Shown in pieces: positions 45,896 through 57,440 of a DNA stretch of 64,000 nt (position 1 is its first letter; every line of letters begins with the position of its first letter). This DNA comes from Polyangia bacterium (GTDB lineage Bacteria; Myxococcota_A; Polyangia; Nannocystales; Nannocystaceae): the NCBI GenBank assembly GCA_030424595.1, contig JAUHWG010000001.1, forward strand, positions 186,001 to 250,000. Direction: 5' to 3'. A program made the position numbers and the translations under genes. Under the pieces are notes generated by a model that saw only the letters and a list, made by a program, of their open reading frames with translations, was not told where the DNA came from and did no database searches.

Positions 45896-48531
45896 GCCGC
45901 CGCCGCGTCGCTGTCACAGGCGCCCGAGGGCTGGCCCTCGCCCTCGCCCTCCCCCTCACGACAGGGTCGCAGGTCGCCCACGCCCAGGCCCCGGTCGCGA
46001 TCGACCGCCCGGCGAGCGCCGGCGTCGACCGGCCCTACAGCGACTACTCCGGAGAGGGAGACGCCAGCAGCATCGAGCTCAACCCAGCGCTCCTCCAGGC
46101 CGCGAAGGGCCTCGACCTCGTCCTCCTCGGCTACCGCTCGGTCAGCCCCTACACCCGCGGAACCGGGCTCGGCGGCTTCTTCAGCCTGAACCTCGGCCTC
46201 GGCTTCGCGACCGGCTTCGGCGTCCAGGCGATCCGCCCGCGCTTCGCCGGGGTCTACGACTTCGACGAGGCGCAAAACCCCGACCTGACCAAGATCTCCT
46301 GGGCCGCGAGCGCCGGCGACGCCAAGATCGCGGCCCTCGGCGTCGCCGTCCACGGGATCCGAGCCGGCAGCGAGTGGCTGCGCCGACCGGACCTCGACCT
46401 CGGCCTCCTCGTCCGCCTGCGCAACTACGCGTCCCTCGGCGCCGCCGCCCGCTTCGGCCCGGTCGACCTCCTCGGACCCGGCCTGCCGCCGGAGCTCGGG
46501 GTCACCGGCGAGGTCGCCCTTCGGCCCCTCGGCACGCGCATGCTCGAGCTCGCCGGCGGCGTCCGGGCGCGCTTCGTCAGCGACACCATGGACGGCCCGC
46601 TCAGCAGCCTGAGCACCCTCGGGATCTTCCCCCGCGGGCGCCTCGCCCTGCGCTGGCAGGGGGTCGAGCTCCTCGGCGAGCTCGAGCAGGTCGCCACCGC
46701 CGTCCTCGACGAGCAGACCAAGGAGCTTGTCCGATCCGACAAGGCCCTGCGGGGATCGGTCGGCATCGGCGTCGCCTGGGACCTCATCCGCGTCCGCTCG
46801 GGCGTCCACGCCGGGGTCTCCGAGGGGCTCGACGGCGTCGGCTTCAGCGCCCGCCTCTCCTCCGACAACCAAGGCCGGGTCTTCTGGCCGCGGCGGGTCG
46901 ACGCCGAGCGGATCCGCCTCAAGTCGATCAAGGGCGAGCGCGAGCTCATCGGCCTCTTGGAGCGCCTACGCCGGGCCGAGGAGGCGGGCAAGCGGACCAT
47001 CCTCGTGATCGAGCCCGACGGTGTCGACCTCGGCTGGGCGAGCCTCCAGGAGCTGCGCAAGGCGCTCGTCCGGGTCCGCGACGCCGGCGGCCACGTCTTC
47101 GCCTACCTCGAGAACGCGTCGCTCAAGGAGTACTACGTCGCCTCCGCCGCCGAGCACGTCTACCTCCACCACGCCGGCGAGCTCGGGATCACCGGGCTCA
47201 AGGCCCGCTCCCTCTACTACAAGGCGGCGCTCGATCGCCTCGGCGTCGCCGTCGAGGGCATGCACATCGACGAGTACAAGTCGGCCCACGAGCGCTTCAC
47301 CCAGCGCGGCCCCTCCAAGGCCGACAAGGAGCAGCGCGCGGCCTTCATGGACGACACCTTCGATCAGATCGTCCGCGACATCGCCCAGGCGCGCGGGCTC
47401 GGCCTCGCCGAGGTCAAGACCCTGATCGACGGCGCCCCCTTCGGCCCCGATCAGGCGACCGCGAACCGCCTCGTCGACGGGATCATCTACCGCGACGAGG
47501 TCATCAGCTCGGTCTCCAAGGCGGTCGGCGCCAAGGTCGAGCTCCGCTCCTTCGAGGACACAGCGCCGGCCCAGCCGACCTGGTCGACGCAGCCCTACAT
47601 CGCCGTCGTCCTGGTCGAGGGGACCATCAACGACGGCGCCAGCATGCGGATCCCCTTCCTCGGGATAAACTTCGCCGGCGGCGACACGATCGCCCGCGAC
47701 CTCAAGGACCTGCGCGACGATCCGGCCTGCGTCGGCGTCGTCCTCCGGGTCAACTCCCCCGGCGGCTCCGCCCTCGCCTCGGACATCATCTGGCGCGAGG
47801 TCGAGCGGACCCACGCGGCCCACGAGAAGGACCCGCGGCACTACCCGCCGATCGTCGTGTCGATGTCCGACGTCGCCGCCTCCGGCGGCTACTACGTGTC
47901 GATGGGCGCCCCCCACATCTTCGCCCAGCCGACGACGATCACAGGCTCGATCGGCGTCGTCTCGCTCCACTTCGACATCTCCGGCCTCCTGGCCAAGCTC
48001 GGGATCGACGAGACGACGATCACCCGCGGCGAGAACGCGGACATCAACGGCTTCTACCGCCCCCTCACGGCCGAGCAGCGGGCGCGGCTGATGGCGTCGA
48101 TGACCCGGATCTACGACCTCTTCCGCGAGCGCGTCGCCGAGGGCCGGGGGATCACCCCCGAGCGGGTCCACGAGCTCGGCCGCGGCCACGTCTACTCCGG
48201 CGAGGACGCCCTGGCGCTCGGCCTCATCGACGCCTACGGCGGCCTCCACGAGGCGATCGCCTACCTCCGCGAGAACGGGCGGATGCCCCGACTTGCGCCT
48301 GTCGAGCTCCGGATCATCCCGCAAAAGCTCCGCCTGGTGGACCTCATCCTCAAAGCCCTGGGCAAGCCCGCCGGCAAGCGCCGGGCGAAGCTCGCCGCCG
48401 CGCGTGAGGCGAAGGACACCCTGCCCCTAGCGCTCTCGAAGGCCGCCGCTCGCCTCCCCCTCTCGCTCGTCTTCCTCCCCCAAGATCGCGCCAGCCTCTT
48501 GATGCAGGCGCAGATCGACCTCGACGACTAG
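45892..48531 (+). CDS. sppA: SppA-type signal peptide peptidase with N-terminal beta-barrel-like domain
   Basis: The 879-residue protein has a signal peptide (GLALALALPLTTGSQVAHA), then about 280 residues of beta-rich sequence (VLLGYRSVSPYTRGTGLGG, FFSLNLGLGFATGFGVQA). This resembles an outer-membrane barrel more than a classical SppA start. Two SppA/ClpP-fold repeats follow. The general-base Lys lies in DEYKSAHERF near residue 461 and the nucleophile Ser in VAASGGYYVS near 663, matching the E. coli SppA dyad layout. It should cleave signal peptides or envelope proteins. It overlaps the GroES-like gene and is five bases from the M16 peptidase gene. A paralogue lies at 54150. Confidence 0.88.
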   Translation: MSRRRVAVTGARGLALALALPLTTGSQVAHAQAPVAIDRPASAGVDRPYSDYSGEGDASSIELNPALLQAAKGLDLVLLGYRSVSPYTRGTGLGGFFSLNLGLGFATGFGVQAIRPRFAGVYDFDEAQNPDLTKISWAASAGDAKIAALGVAVHGIRAGSEWLRRPDLDLGLLVRLRNYASLGAAARFGPVDLLGPGLPPELGVTGEVALRPLGTRMLELAGGVRARFVSDTMDGPLSSLSTLGIFPRGRLALRWQGVELLGELEQVATAVLDEQTKELVRSDKALRGSVGIGVAWDLIRVRSGVHAGVSEGLDGVGFSARLSSDNQGRVFWPRRVDAERIRLKSIKGERELIGLLERLRRAEEAGKRTILVIEPDGVDLGWASLQELRKALVRVRDAGGHVFAYLENASLKEYYVASAAEHVYLHHAGELGITGLKARSLYYKAALDRLGVAVEGMHIDEYKSAHERFTQRGPSKADKEQRAAFMDDTFDQIVRDIAQARGLGLAEVKTLIDGAPFGPDQATANRLVDGIIYRDEVISSVSKAVGAKVELRSFEDTAPAQPTWSTQPYIAVVLVEGTINDGASMRIPFLGINFAGGDTIARDLKDLRDDPACVGVVLRVNSPGGSALASDIIWREVERTHAAHEKDPRHYPPIVVSMSDVAASGGYYVSMGAPHIFAQPTTITGSIGVVSLHFDISGLLAKLGIDETTITRGENADINGFYRPLTAEQRARLMASMTRIYDLFRERVAEGRGITPERVHELGRGHVYSGEDALALGLIDAYGGLHEAIAYLRENGRMPRLAPVELRIIPQKLRLVDLILKALGKPAGKRRAKLAAAREAKDTLPLALSKAAARLPLSLVFLPQDRASLLMQAQIDLDD

Positions 48532-48535
48532 ACCG

Positions 48536-51553
<3,018 letters not shown>

Positions 51554-51562
51554 CCCCCGGTC

Positions 51563-51582
51563 GAGAGCGCGCTCGGGCTCTC
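51563..51582 (+). terminator. Stem-loop after the M16 peptidase gene
   Basis: GAGAGC (51563-51568) pairs with GCTCTC (51577-51582) around GCGCTCGG, ten bases after the stop codon. A T-tract is absent. Confidence 0.35.
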
Positions 51583-51660
51583 GGCGCCTCGCCGCGGCCC
51601 GACGCCGCGCTCTCGGGATCGGACTTGATCGGCCCTGGGGCCCGCGAAGAATCAACCCTG

Positions 51661-51680
51661 GGCCCTCTCGGGCCAGGAGA
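51661..51680 (+). promoter_or_regulatory. Hairpin abutting the ribosome site of the Thr-rich lipoprotein gene
   Basis: GGCCC (51661-51665) pairs with GGGCC (51670-51674) around TCTC, and the Shine-Dalgarno AGGAGA begins at 51675, directly on the stem. The ATG follows at 51687. The arrangement could modulate initiation. Confidence 0.35.
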
Positions 51681-51686
51681 CTTCGT

Positions 51687-53012
51687 ATGCACCTACCTAT
51701 CCCAGCCCTCGGCCGGCTCCGCCGCCTCGCCCCCCTGCTCTCGCTCCCCGCTCTCCTCGCCGTCGGCTGCGGCGACGACACGCTCATCGAGGGCTCGGCG
51801 ACCGACGGCTGCACCACGGAGTGCGACACCACCACGACCTCCACCACGATCTCGACCACCACGGTCTCGACCACGTCCCCCTCGACCACATCGCCGCCGA
51901 CGAGCACGACGAGCACGACCGACCCGGCGACGACCGGCCCGGTGACGACCACCGACCCGACCACCGACCCGACCACCGACCCGACCTGGACCAGCACCGG
52001 CGAGACGACGACCACCGACCCGACCACCGGCACGAGCACGACTACCGGCACGACTACCGACCCGACCACCGGCACCGACACCGACACCGACACCGACACG
52101 TGGACCGGAACCGATACTGACACCGGCACTGGCACCGACACCGGCACCGGCACCGACACCGGTACTGGCACCGACACCGACACCGGCAGCGGGACCGACA
52201 CCGACACCGACACCGGCGGCGAGGAGCTCTTCCCCCCGCCCGGAGAGTTCGGCGACGAGGAGTTCGGCGTCCAGGAGCTCGATCTCGTCGGCTCGTGGAG
52301 CCTGCAGTGGGACGAGAACGCGCCCTGGAACTCCGAGCTCGTGATCGACGACCTCGGCGGCTTCGCCTGGCGCGAGACCAGCGACGCCTGCCAGAAGGAG
52401 ACCCTCGCGACCGGCATCATCTGGGTCGAGAACAGCCAGATCGTCCTCCACGTCGACACCTGGGAGCGCCAGCTCCCCTTCGACACCGAGCCCTACGTCA
52501 ACGAGACCTTCGCGCCGCCCTTCCGCCTCCGGCTCGGCTACTCCCTGCAGGGCAGCTACCTCGCCCTCGCGGCCCCCGAGGGGATCGTCGAGGCCGAGCC
52601 CTACCTCGGCCGCGCCTTCACCCGCCAGAGCGTCGAGGGCGAGTTTCTCGCCGGAGAGTGGCGCGGCGAGGCCGAGCTCATCGGCGTCCCCGAGGGCGCG
52701 AAGGAGGCGACCGTGATCGTCCGCGACCGCTTCATCGCCTACCTCGACCCCGAGCAGGGCGTCGACCCCGAAGGGCTCGGCGAGATCCTCCACGACCAGG
52801 TCTTCTGGATGGCCGATCCCCCGGTGCCCGGGCCTATCGTCTACGAAGGGGGCAACTGGACCTGCCTCGACGGCTGCCCCCAGCCCGCCGGCGCGACCCT
52901 CATCAACGGCGCGAACCTCCACGCCTACGGCCCCTACGCCGGTCTCCAGCACCTGATGAGCTTCGCCAGCGGCCGCGCCTTTAAACGCGACGTCCCGCCC
53001 TCCTGCCAGTGA
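51687..53012 (+). CDS. Thr/Asp-rich linker lipoprotein of unknown function
   Basis: The 441-residue protein has a signal peptide and lipobox AVGC. Residues about 40-185 are low-complexity Thr/Ser/Asp/Pro/Gly, ending in alternating DTDTDT and GTDTGTGT runs. A folded C-terminal part of about 255 residues follows, starting near LVGSWSLQWDENAPWNSELV. That domain has many Trp/Glu and reads like a lipocalin-type or META-like beta fold. It ends SGRAFKRDVPPSCQ. Function is unknown. The long linker probably presents the domain away from the outer membrane. Confidence 0.8.
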   Translation: MHLPIPALGRLRRLAPLLSLPALLAVGCGDDTLIEGSATDGCTTECDTTTTSTTISTTTVSTTSPSTTSPPTSTTSTTDPATTGPVTTTDPTTDPTTDPTWTSTGETTTTDPTTGTSTTTGTTTDPTTGTDTDTDTDTWTGTDTDTGTGTDTGTGTDTGTGTDTDTGSGTDTDTDTGGEELFPPPGEFGDEEFGVQELDLVGSWSLQWDENAPWNSELVIDDLGGFAWRETSDACQKETLATGIIWVENSQIVLHVDTWERQLPFDTEPYVNETFAPPFRLRLGYSLQGSYLALAAPEGIVEAEPYLGRAFTRQSVEGEFLAGEWRGEAELIGVPEGAKEATVIVRDRFIAYLDPEQGVDPEGLGEILHDQVFWMADPPVPGPIVYEGGNWTCLDGCPQPAGATLINGANLHAYGPYAGLQHLMSFASGRAFKRDVPPSCQ

Positions 53013-53025
53013 CCGCAGGACCGAC

Positions 53026-53061
53026 CAGCGCGGACCGCCGAGCGCGAAGGTCCGCGCTGGC
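53026..53061 (+). terminator. 12-bp perfect stem-loop after the Thr-rich lipoprotein gene
   Basis: CCAGCGCGGACC (53026-53037) pairs exactly with GGTCCGCGCTGG (53050-53061) around a 12-base loop, 13 bases after the stop codon. It is a strong hairpin without a T-tract. Confidence 0.6.
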
Positions 53062-53235
53062 CTGCGCCAGGACGCCGAAGGGCCGCCAGGACCATCGCAT
53101 CGACCGGATCAGCCGCGGCTGATGACCTGGCGGGGCTCGGACGCCGATCGTGTCGCCGAGGCTGCGCTCAAGGGCGCCGAGCGCTGACGGCCTGACTCCA
53201 CCAAGGACGTCTGCGCTACGCCCTACGCGACGCGG

Positions 53236-53961
53236 CTAGGCCTGACGCCCGCCGAGGAGCGCGTCGATCGTCGCCCGCGGCACGTCGACCTTCTCCGCCA
53301 GCTCGTGGAGCGCCCGCTGCTCCCGGCCGCCGCGCTCGCTGGCGTTGACCAGGGGGACGAGCTGATGGAGCACCTGCACCCGCTGATCGGTCGTCAGCCC
53401 GGCGAGGGCCGTCGCCAACGGCTGGAGCTTCGGCGGCTTGTGGAGGAGGTTCGAGAGCTCGAGGCGCCGCCCCATCGGCAGCGGCAGCCGCTTCAGGAGG
53501 TTGTCAAAGTGGATGGCCTCGCTAAAGCCGAGCTCACCGTCGAGGTTGGCGAAGGCGGCGGCGAGCCCAGCCGTCAGCTCTGCCCGGTGCAGCGCCTGCT
53601 CGGTCCAGCGCTCGCGCCAGCGCGTCGCCATGGCATCATCCGCGCCGACGGCCCGGGCGACCCGCTCGTAGACGGTCGCCTCGATCTCCGAGTCGCCTCC
53701 GTCGACCAGGGCCATCGACCAGCAGCGGCGGAGGATCTCCTCGTGGTGCTCGGCGGCCGGCGGGCTCAGGCTGGCGAAGCGCTCCTCGACCGCGTCCTGA
53801 TCGGCGAGCAGCGTCTTCCAGACCTCCGCGTCATCGCCGCTGACGACCTCTGCAAGGAGCCGCAGCATCTCGTCCCACTCGCCGATGTCGATGATCTCGT
53901 CGGCATGAGCGATCAGACCGCAGCCGATCAGTACCCACTCCTGCACCCGCGTGATCGACAT
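53236..53961 (-). CDS. TerB-like (tellurite resistance-type) protein
   Basis: The protein has 241 residues starting at ATG 53961 after GGAGCG. The start is helical, with VQEWVLIGCGLIAHADEIID and IGEWDEMLRLLAEV. This resembles the acidic metal-binding helix pair of TerB-like domains, with the phrase ADGEID replaced by ADEIID. The second half repeats a similar theme (AAFANLDGELGFSEAIHFDN). It is soluble and cytoplasmic. Members are linked to membrane stress and tellurite responses, but no ter genes are nearby. The longer upstream frame to 54126 is rejected on codon bias. Confidence 0.7.
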   Translation of the reverse strand: MSITRVQEWVLIGCGLIAHADEIIDIGEWDEMLRLLAEVVSGDDAEVWKTLLADQDAVEERFASLSPPAAEHHEEILRRCWSMALVDGGDSEIEATVYERVARAVGADDAMATRWRERWTEQALHRAELTAGLAAAFANLDGELGFSEAIHFDNLLKRLPLPMGRRLELSNLLHKPPKLQPLATALAGLTTDQRVQVLHQLVPLVNASERGGREQRALHELAEKVDVPRATIDALLGGRQA

Positions 53962-54149
53962 TTCTCGCTCCACGGCCAGATTACACCAGCCCTGCGGGAA
54001 AGAGCAGGCCTCTTTCACGGCCCCTCGCGCGACGGCAGGGCGACCGGCGTCTGAAGACCTCTTCACTGGCTCCCCTCGACCGCGAAGCTCCGCGGATGGG
54101 CCCGCGAAGGAGCGCACCAGCCCCACCTGCCGGGGCGAACGGGCGTCGC

Positions 54150-57068
54150 TCAGATCGACTCGACGTGGACCTCGGGCATCATCGCCATCTCCCCCTCGCC
54201 CTCGCCGGGGTCGAGCCAGAGGTTGATCGGCAGCCGCCGCAGCACCGGCATCAGCGGCCCGAGGAGGACGAGCTCCGCATCCCCCATAACCCCGCCCTCG
54301 ACGCCGAAGAGCGCCGAGAAGGGCGAGCGCACGCTGCCCGCCGCCGCGAGCTGAGCGCGGACGCCGGGCTTCGCCGGGACGTGGACCACCTCCGCCCGCA
54401 CGCCGCTCCGTCCCACGAGACCGCGAGCGTGGGTGATCGCGTCGTAGAGGCCACCGTCATGGTCCGCGAGGCCGATCTGGAGCGCTCGGACGCCGCGCCA
54501 GATCCGACCGCGGGCGATCCCGTCGACCGCCTCGGGGGAGAGCCCACGGGCGGCGCCGACCCGCTCGCGGAAGAGCGCGTAGCTCCCCTCGATCCCGGCC
54601 ATGGCCGCAGCCCGCTCGGCGTCGTTGTAGGGCTTAGTCCAGGAGCCGATCCCCGCCGCCGCGCCGAAGCTTACCCGGTCGACGCCGACCCCGAGCTTGG
54701 CGAAGACCCCCGAGAGGTCGACCTTGGCCCGGAACACGCCGATGCTCCCGGTCGAGGTCAGGGCGTCGGTGAAGATCACCGAGCCCGCGGTCGCCACGTA
54801 GTAGCCGCCGCTCGCCGCGACGTTGCCGAAGGAGACGATCACCGGCTTGACCTCGGCGGTGCGCTCCAGCGCCCGGGTGATCGCCGCAGCGGCCGCGACC
54901 GAGCCGCCGATGCTGTCGATCCGGACGACGACCGCGCGGATCCGCGGGTCCTTGCGCAGCTTGTCGATCGCCTGGGTCAGGGTCTCCGAGCCGGCGATCC
55001 TCTGACCGACAAGCGGCACCTTGAAGCTCTGCCCCCGGCGCAGGACCCCCTCGACGTGGACCACGCCGATCTCCGGGCCCCGCCCGAGGGCGGCGTCATG
55101 CTCCGGTCGCCGCTTGGCGGTGCGGATCGTGACCGGCCAACCGAGCCACGCCTCGACGTTCGCGTCGACCTCATCCGCGTAGGCGAGCGCGTCGACCAAC
55201 CCGCGCGTGCGCGCCTCCTCGGGGGCGAGCGGCGCGGCGTCGACCCACCCGCGGATCCCCTGGACGCTCCGCTGACGACCCGCGGCGATCGATCCGAGCA
55301 CCGTCTCGTAGAGGTCCTGGTAGAAGCGCTGACGCTGGGCGGCGACCGGCGCCGTCGCCCCCCGGCGCTCGTAGGTCTCGGGCCTCGCCTTGTACTCGGC
55401 GATCCGGAGGAACTCCCCGCGGGCGCCGAGCTTCGCCAGCAGCTCACCGTAGTAGAAGACCTCGGAGCTGATGCCGACGAGCGCGAGGCGTGCGTGGGGA
55501 TGGGCGACGATCCGGTCGGCGACGCTGGCCAGGTAGTAGCTGCCGACGGAGCCCCCCTCCATGAAGGCGACCACCTTGCCGCCGCGGGCCCGCAGGCGCT
55601 CCAGCGCCTCGCGGACCTCCTCGGTCTGAGCCCAGCCGAAGCCCATCCCACGGGTCTCGACGAGGACCACGGCGTCGCTCGGCTGGGCCTCGACGAGGTC
55701 GATGAGCTCGAGCATCTTGCGGTCGCCGCGGTAGTCCTTCAGCCGGAGGCGGAGGACCTCCCGCGGTCGCAGCCGGGCGACGTCGTCGTAACGCTCGAGC
55801 GAGAGGCGGAGCCGCGCGGCGCCGCCGTCGAGGGAGCCGCGACCGCCCGCCGGCCCCCCCGCGATCCCGACATGGCGAAGATCCACCGAGAGGCCGCTGA
55901 GCCAGCGGACGCCGCGCTCGTAGTCGACCGAGCCGCCAGAGCCCAGGACCCCGTAACGCAGGAGCTCGACCTCCGAGAAGAAGCCGACCGGACCGACGGC
56001 GAAGCGCGCCCGCGCCCGCGGCTGCCACGGCGCCGCCCAGGCCCGCGCGCCGCTGTGGCGCAGGGGGATGATCCGTCCGCCGGCGGCGACCTCGACGTTG
56101 GCGATCCCGAGGGGGCGAACCGCGATCTCCGGATCGAGCTCCACCGGGTGCACGTCCCAGGGAGCGCCGCCGGCGAGCGTCGGCATGTTGACGCCGCGGG
56201 CGACCAGGCCGAGCGCGACCCGCTCGTGCGCGCGATAGAGGATCGAGAGGTCGAGCTGATCGACGCCGGCGGCCTGCGGGTTCGAGCGCGAGAGGAGCCG
56301 CGAGTAGCCGAGCCCGAAGCTCAGCCCCGGGACCCAGCGGACCAGCGGCACCGCCAGGGCGAAGCTCACCTTGTGAAAGCGGGCGTCGCCCAGACTGTAG
56401 CCGGGCTGGAGGTTGAAGACGTCGAGCTGGCGGGGAAAGAGCGCCTGGTAGCCGACGCCGAGCGCCGCCAGGTTGCCGAGCCCGAGCGCCTTGAGGCCGA
56501 GCGGGATCCCGAGGAAGGCGCCGACCCCCGAGCCGCGACGCCCCGAGCCGAAGCTCGCGATCGATCCCTCGAGCACCCCGCTGAGGCCGCGGAGGAAGCC
56601 CAGGTTGGCCGGGTTCATCACCGTCGCCGCGCCGTCGGCCTCGCCGGCGATCACCGTCGTCGGGTGGTCGAGGTCGCGGAGGAGCGAGCGCTGCTCGCCG
56701 ACGTCCGGGTTGGCCTCTGCGCTCCCCGGCGCCCCCAGGAGCGCGAACGCGAGCGCAAGCGCGCGCGTCCTCCTGTACGTGCGCCCAAGGCCGGCGCGGC
56801 TCAGCCCGAGCGAGGCCGAGCGCAGAGGTAGCGACCCTAGCAGCCCTGCGCGTCCCGACTCTGCGCGCCCGAGTTCTTCGCGTACCAGCCCAACGCGTAC
56901 CAGCTCAACGCGTACCAGCTCTTCGCGTACCAGCTCTCCGCGTCCCAGCTCTGGACGCTCCCCGCCCGTCCGCGCCGGCTGGGGCACGGATCGCACGCCG
57001 GGCGCAGACCCAGCGCCCTCCCCCGGCGCGAGCGCTGGCCGCCGAGTACCTCTGAGAGTGCGCCCCAC
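54150..57068 (-). CDS. Second SppA-type protease with barrel-like N-terminal domain
   Basis: The frame runs 972 codons from GTG 57068, but the true start is unclear. A signal peptide (RALALAFALLGAPGSAEA) begins only about 105 residues in, after a Gly/Arg/Glu-rich stretch built on a 15-bp tandem repeat. The mature part has MNPANLGFLRGLSGVL and barrel-like strands for about 280 residues. SppA repeats follow, with Lys in AEYKARPETY near residue 557 and the nucleophile Ser in NVAASGGYYVA near 751. It ends with LLGPLMPVLRRLPINLWLDP. It is a clear paralogue of the protein at 45892. Unlike that one, it has no chaperone-like or peptidase neighbour. Confidence 0.82.
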   Translation of the reverse strand: MGRTLRGTRRPALAPGEGAGSAPGVRSVPQPARTGGERPELGRGELVREELVRVELVRVGLVREELGRAESGRAGLLGSLPLRSASLGLSRAGLGRTYRRTRALALAFALLGAPGSAEANPDVGEQRSLLRDLDHPTTVIAGEADGAATVMNPANLGFLRGLSGVLEGSIASFGSGRRGSGVGAFLGIPLGLKALGLGNLAALGVGYQALFPRQLDVFNLQPGYSLGDARFHKVSFALAVPLVRWVPGLSFGLGYSRLLSRSNPQAAGVDQLDLSILYRAHERVALGLVARGVNMPTLAGGAPWDVHPVELDPEIAVRPLGIANVEVAAGGRIIPLRHSGARAWAAPWQPRARARFAVGPVGFFSEVELLRYGVLGSGGSVDYERGVRWLSGLSVDLRHVGIAGGPAGGRGSLDGGAARLRLSLERYDDVARLRPREVLRLRLKDYRGDRKMLELIDLVEAQPSDAVVLVETRGMGFGWAQTEEVREALERLRARGGKVVAFMEGGSVGSYYLASVADRIVAHPHARLALVGISSEVFYYGELLAKLGARGEFLRIAEYKARPETYERRGATAPVAAQRQRFYQDLYETVLGSIAAGRQRSVQGIRGWVDAAPLAPEEARTRGLVDALAYADEVDANVEAWLGWPVTIRTAKRRPEHDAALGRGPEIGVVHVEGVLRRGQSFKVPLVGQRIAGSETLTQAIDKLRKDPRIRAVVVRIDSIGGSVAAAAAITRALERTAEVKPVIVSFGNVAASGGYYVATAGSVIFTDALTSTGSIGVFRAKVDLSGVFAKLGVGVDRVSFGAAAGIGSWTKPYNDAERAAAMAGIEGSYALFRERVGAARGLSPEAVDGIARGRIWRGVRALQIGLADHDGGLYDAITHARGLVGRSGVRAEVVHVPAKPGVRAQLAAAGSVRSPFSALFGVEGGVMGDAELVLLGPLMPVLRRLPINLWLDPGEGEGEMAMMPEVHVESI
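56877..56951. repeat. Tandem repeat, 15-bp unit, five copies
   Basis: Units of the type AACGCGTACCAGCTC start at 56877, 56892, 56907, 56922 and 56937, each with up to three changes. The array lies upstream of the signal peptide of the second SppA-type gene. Read on that strand it gives repeats of LVRxE/V; in another frame it gives GTRRA. Confidence 0.93.
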
Positions 57069-57440
57069 GTCGGCGACGATACCCGAGCGGACCGCCGCCC
57101 GCCTCGAGAGCCTCGCTCCCGGCGTCCCGCACGATCGGCGCCTCGTTCACCCTTCGTGCAGGTCGGTGCAGCCAGAGATCACGGGGAGGAGCGGCAACGC
57201 CAAGGGCAGCGCCCACCTCTTCGCGCGGCCCTGGCCTCTCCTAGCCAGGCCCGGGATCACCCTCGGGAGCCGGCGCCCGCCGGGCCCCGACGATGAGCAC
57301 GCCACCGCCCTCCGACCCCGCCCAGTCTCGACCGCGATGGTGATGGGCGCTAGAGCCTTCGGTGCGCGCCGGCGAGCCACCCCACGGTGGGAGGAGCGAG
57401 CCCTCCGACCGCCCTCTGCTCTGGCTCTTGCCGCGGCCTC
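57069..57440. other. Intergenic region, one doubtful mini-lipoprotein frame
   Basis: These 372 bases lie between mutS2 and the second SppA-type gene. A minus-strand frame from GTG 57260 to 57147 encodes 37 residues that look like a bare lipoprotein signal, ALPLALPLLPVISGC followed by TDLHEG and stop. It may be a tiny entericidin-like lipoprotein or the start of a broken gene. No ribosome site is convincing. Confidence 0.3.

Noticed and set aside
45615..48407. 930-codon frame on the same strand as the SppA-type gene, shifted one base
   Set aside because: It is almost entirely Arg, Pro and Gly, typical of an out-of-frame reading of high-GC code; the SppA motifs are in the other frame.
54096..56831. 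911-codon frame antisense to the second SppA-type gene
   Set aside because: No motifs and a Asp/Arg/Val-rich shadow composition; the minus strand has signal peptide and catalytic motifs.
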